Shown here: positions 6,135-6,836 of the stretch, piece after piece
Position numbering within the stretch: the stretch's first letter is position 1
Layout: each line of letters opens with the position of its first letter
From: Planctomycetota bacterium
Lineage (GTDB): Bacteria; Planctomycetota; Phycisphaerae; WQYP01
DNA length: 6,836 nt
Assembly (NCBI GenBank): GCA_021816165.1
Contig: JAKAYZ010000119.1
Coordinates: 1 to 6,836, forward strand
Direction of reading: 5' to 3'
Notes under the pieces: model-generated
Database searches by the model: none
Told to the model about the DNA's origin: nothing
What the model saw: only the letters and a program-made list of their open reading frames with translations
Made by a program: the position numbers and the translations under genes

Positions 6135-6836
6135 TTATCCTCCACCCGAAATAAATTTGGATATCTCCTTCGCGACATCGAAGGCACTGGATATTACCTT
6201 GTCACTCGTTTCGCGGTCTCCCGGCAACACCACCCCTCCGTTCGGCCCGTAAAATGGGAGCGATATCCCATGCCGCCCGGTACCCCACCTCTTTGACGCA
6301 TGCCATTTACCCCCCTTCTTGCAAACTTCCTCGTGCTCCGTCCAAGCCGCCTCAATGCCGTAGCGCCAACGCACCTCGGAAAAATCCGTCAGGTCTAATA
6401 CGTGGTTGACCGCGTCGAGGATGGCCTGCCCTACGGGTGTGAGCTTCATTATGTCCTTGATGTAGGTAAGGAGGTGGTAGTCGGTCGGGTTGGTCCCGTT
6501 GGTAACGACTGTCCCAAGAAACTGCACCACCGCGCGGCTGCCCTTCCAGGTACCATTCGGGAGTTTCTTCCATTTCCAAGGCCCAACGGATGGTGCCCCC
6601 AACATCCCCTCCCCATCCATATTCCCCACCGGGCTGCTTTGGACGTACTCGTAAAGATTGATTCCGCCTTGGTAACCGATCGGGTCGCGGGTAAGCCAGC
6701 GGCCAAGCGTCGGCAAATAATACCGGTTCCGCACATAATAATTCTGCGTTTCGGCATCGTACCGGTAGCCGCAGTAGATGATGTCGTTGGCACCATAGCT
6801 TGATTGCGAATCATCATCGGTAAACCATGTATTATC
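6135..6836 (-). CDS. RHS repeat-associated core protein, C-terminal part with variable tail (partial)
   Basis: The frame is open to the right edge, so only the last 233 residues are visible; the GTG at 6734 is an internal valine, not a start. The first part is the RHS-associated core: NDIIYCGYRYDAETQNYY, then VRNRYYLPTLGRWLTRDPIG and GGINLYEYV. In family terms, YD/RHS repeats form a hollow shell that encloses a C-terminal effector, and such proteins are large and surface-exposed or secreted. The usual DPxG at the end of the core is DGEG here (residues 74-77). The remaining 156 residues are a tail I cannot assign. It is tryptophan-rich at first (PWKWKKLPNGTWKG), has a middle helical part (IKDIMKLTPVGQAILDAVNH), an H/C/K cluster (EHEEVCKKGGKWHASKRW) and ends SKFISGGG. 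A toxin role is plausible from architecture but no catalytic motif is proven. Confidence 0.88.
   Translation of the reverse strand, partial: DNTWFTDDDSQSSYGANDIIYCGYRYDAETQNYYVRNRYYLPTLGRWLTRDPIGYQGGINLYEYVQSSPVGNMDGEGMLGAPSVGPWKWKKLPNGTWKGSRAVVQFLGTVVTNGTNPTDYHLLTYIKDIMKLTPVGQAILDAVNHVLDLTDFSEVRWRYGIEAAWTEHEEVCKKGGKWHASKRWGTGRHGISLPFYGPNGGVVLPGDRETSDKVISSAFDVAKEISKFISGGG
6139..6143 (-). promoter_or_regulatory. Shine-Dalgarno inside the end of the RHS gene
   Basis: On the - strand GGAGG (within GGTGGAGG) lies 6 bases before the ATG at 6132. It is formed by the codons GGT GGA GGA that encode the last three glycines of the RHS protein. The arrangement fixes the start of the downstream gene and implies that ribosomes finishing the first gene can re-initiate on the second. 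Confidence 0.75.

Noticed and set aside
5516..6187. A - strand frame of 223 codons overlapping both the RHS end and the propeller gene
   Set aside because: The overlapping 401-codon frame has the Shine-Dalgarno, signal peptide and FSPDG-type strands; this frame has none and is Arg-rich as expected from an out-of-frame reading of GC-rich DNA.
5733..6296. A + strand frame of 187 codons
   Set aside because: Antisense to the propeller and RHS genes, with an arginine-rich, motif-free product.

Overview
The window looks like a piece of a moderately GC-rich bacterial genome, most likely from Planctomycetota (possibly a Phycisphaerae relative). That placement is inference from three things: the RHS core wording at the right edge (GYRYDAETQNYYVRNRYY followed by GRWLTRDPIGYQGG), a serine acetyltransferase of the long LLFPGFFG type, and exported beta-propeller proteins. 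No rRNA or other marker gene is present to confirm it.

Left block (1-2270, + strand): the last 47 codons of a HisA-type histidine biosynthesis isomerase, then a complete serine O-acetyltransferase (cysteine biosynthesis), then a site-2-protease-like M50 membrane metallopeptidase with a C-terminal double zinc ribbon. Each of the two complete genes has a usable ribosome binding site in front of an internal ATG, so both are called shorter than their longest open frames. Converging on this block is a complete AMP-forming acyl-CoA (fatty acid) ligase on the - strand (2326-3819), which starts at a TTG.

Middle (3820-4926): about 1.1 kb with no convincing gene. It holds a probable promoter for the ligase, one small open frame with a good Shine-Dalgarno but no recognisable protein, a very stable CTTG-loop hairpin, a diverged direct duplication of roughly 90-130 bp (about 160 bp apart), a GC-rich hairpin resembling an interspersed intergenic repeat, a long bulged stem-loop and a symmetric TGTGAC/GTCACA element. 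It reads as decayed or repeat-derived DNA separating housekeeping genes from an accessory locus.

Right block (4927-6836, - strand): the C-terminal end of an RHS/YD-repeat protein, cut by the window edge, whose conserved core is followed by about 156 residues of unrecognised tail. After a gap of only 2 bases comes a 401-residue exported beta-propeller-like protein. The Shine-Dalgarno of the second gene is made of the final glycine codons of the first, so the pair is probably translationally coupled. This layout is that of a polymorphic toxin followed by its partner or immunity gene, and it is the best candidate here for something undescribed. Nothing in the sequence proves toxicity or immunity.
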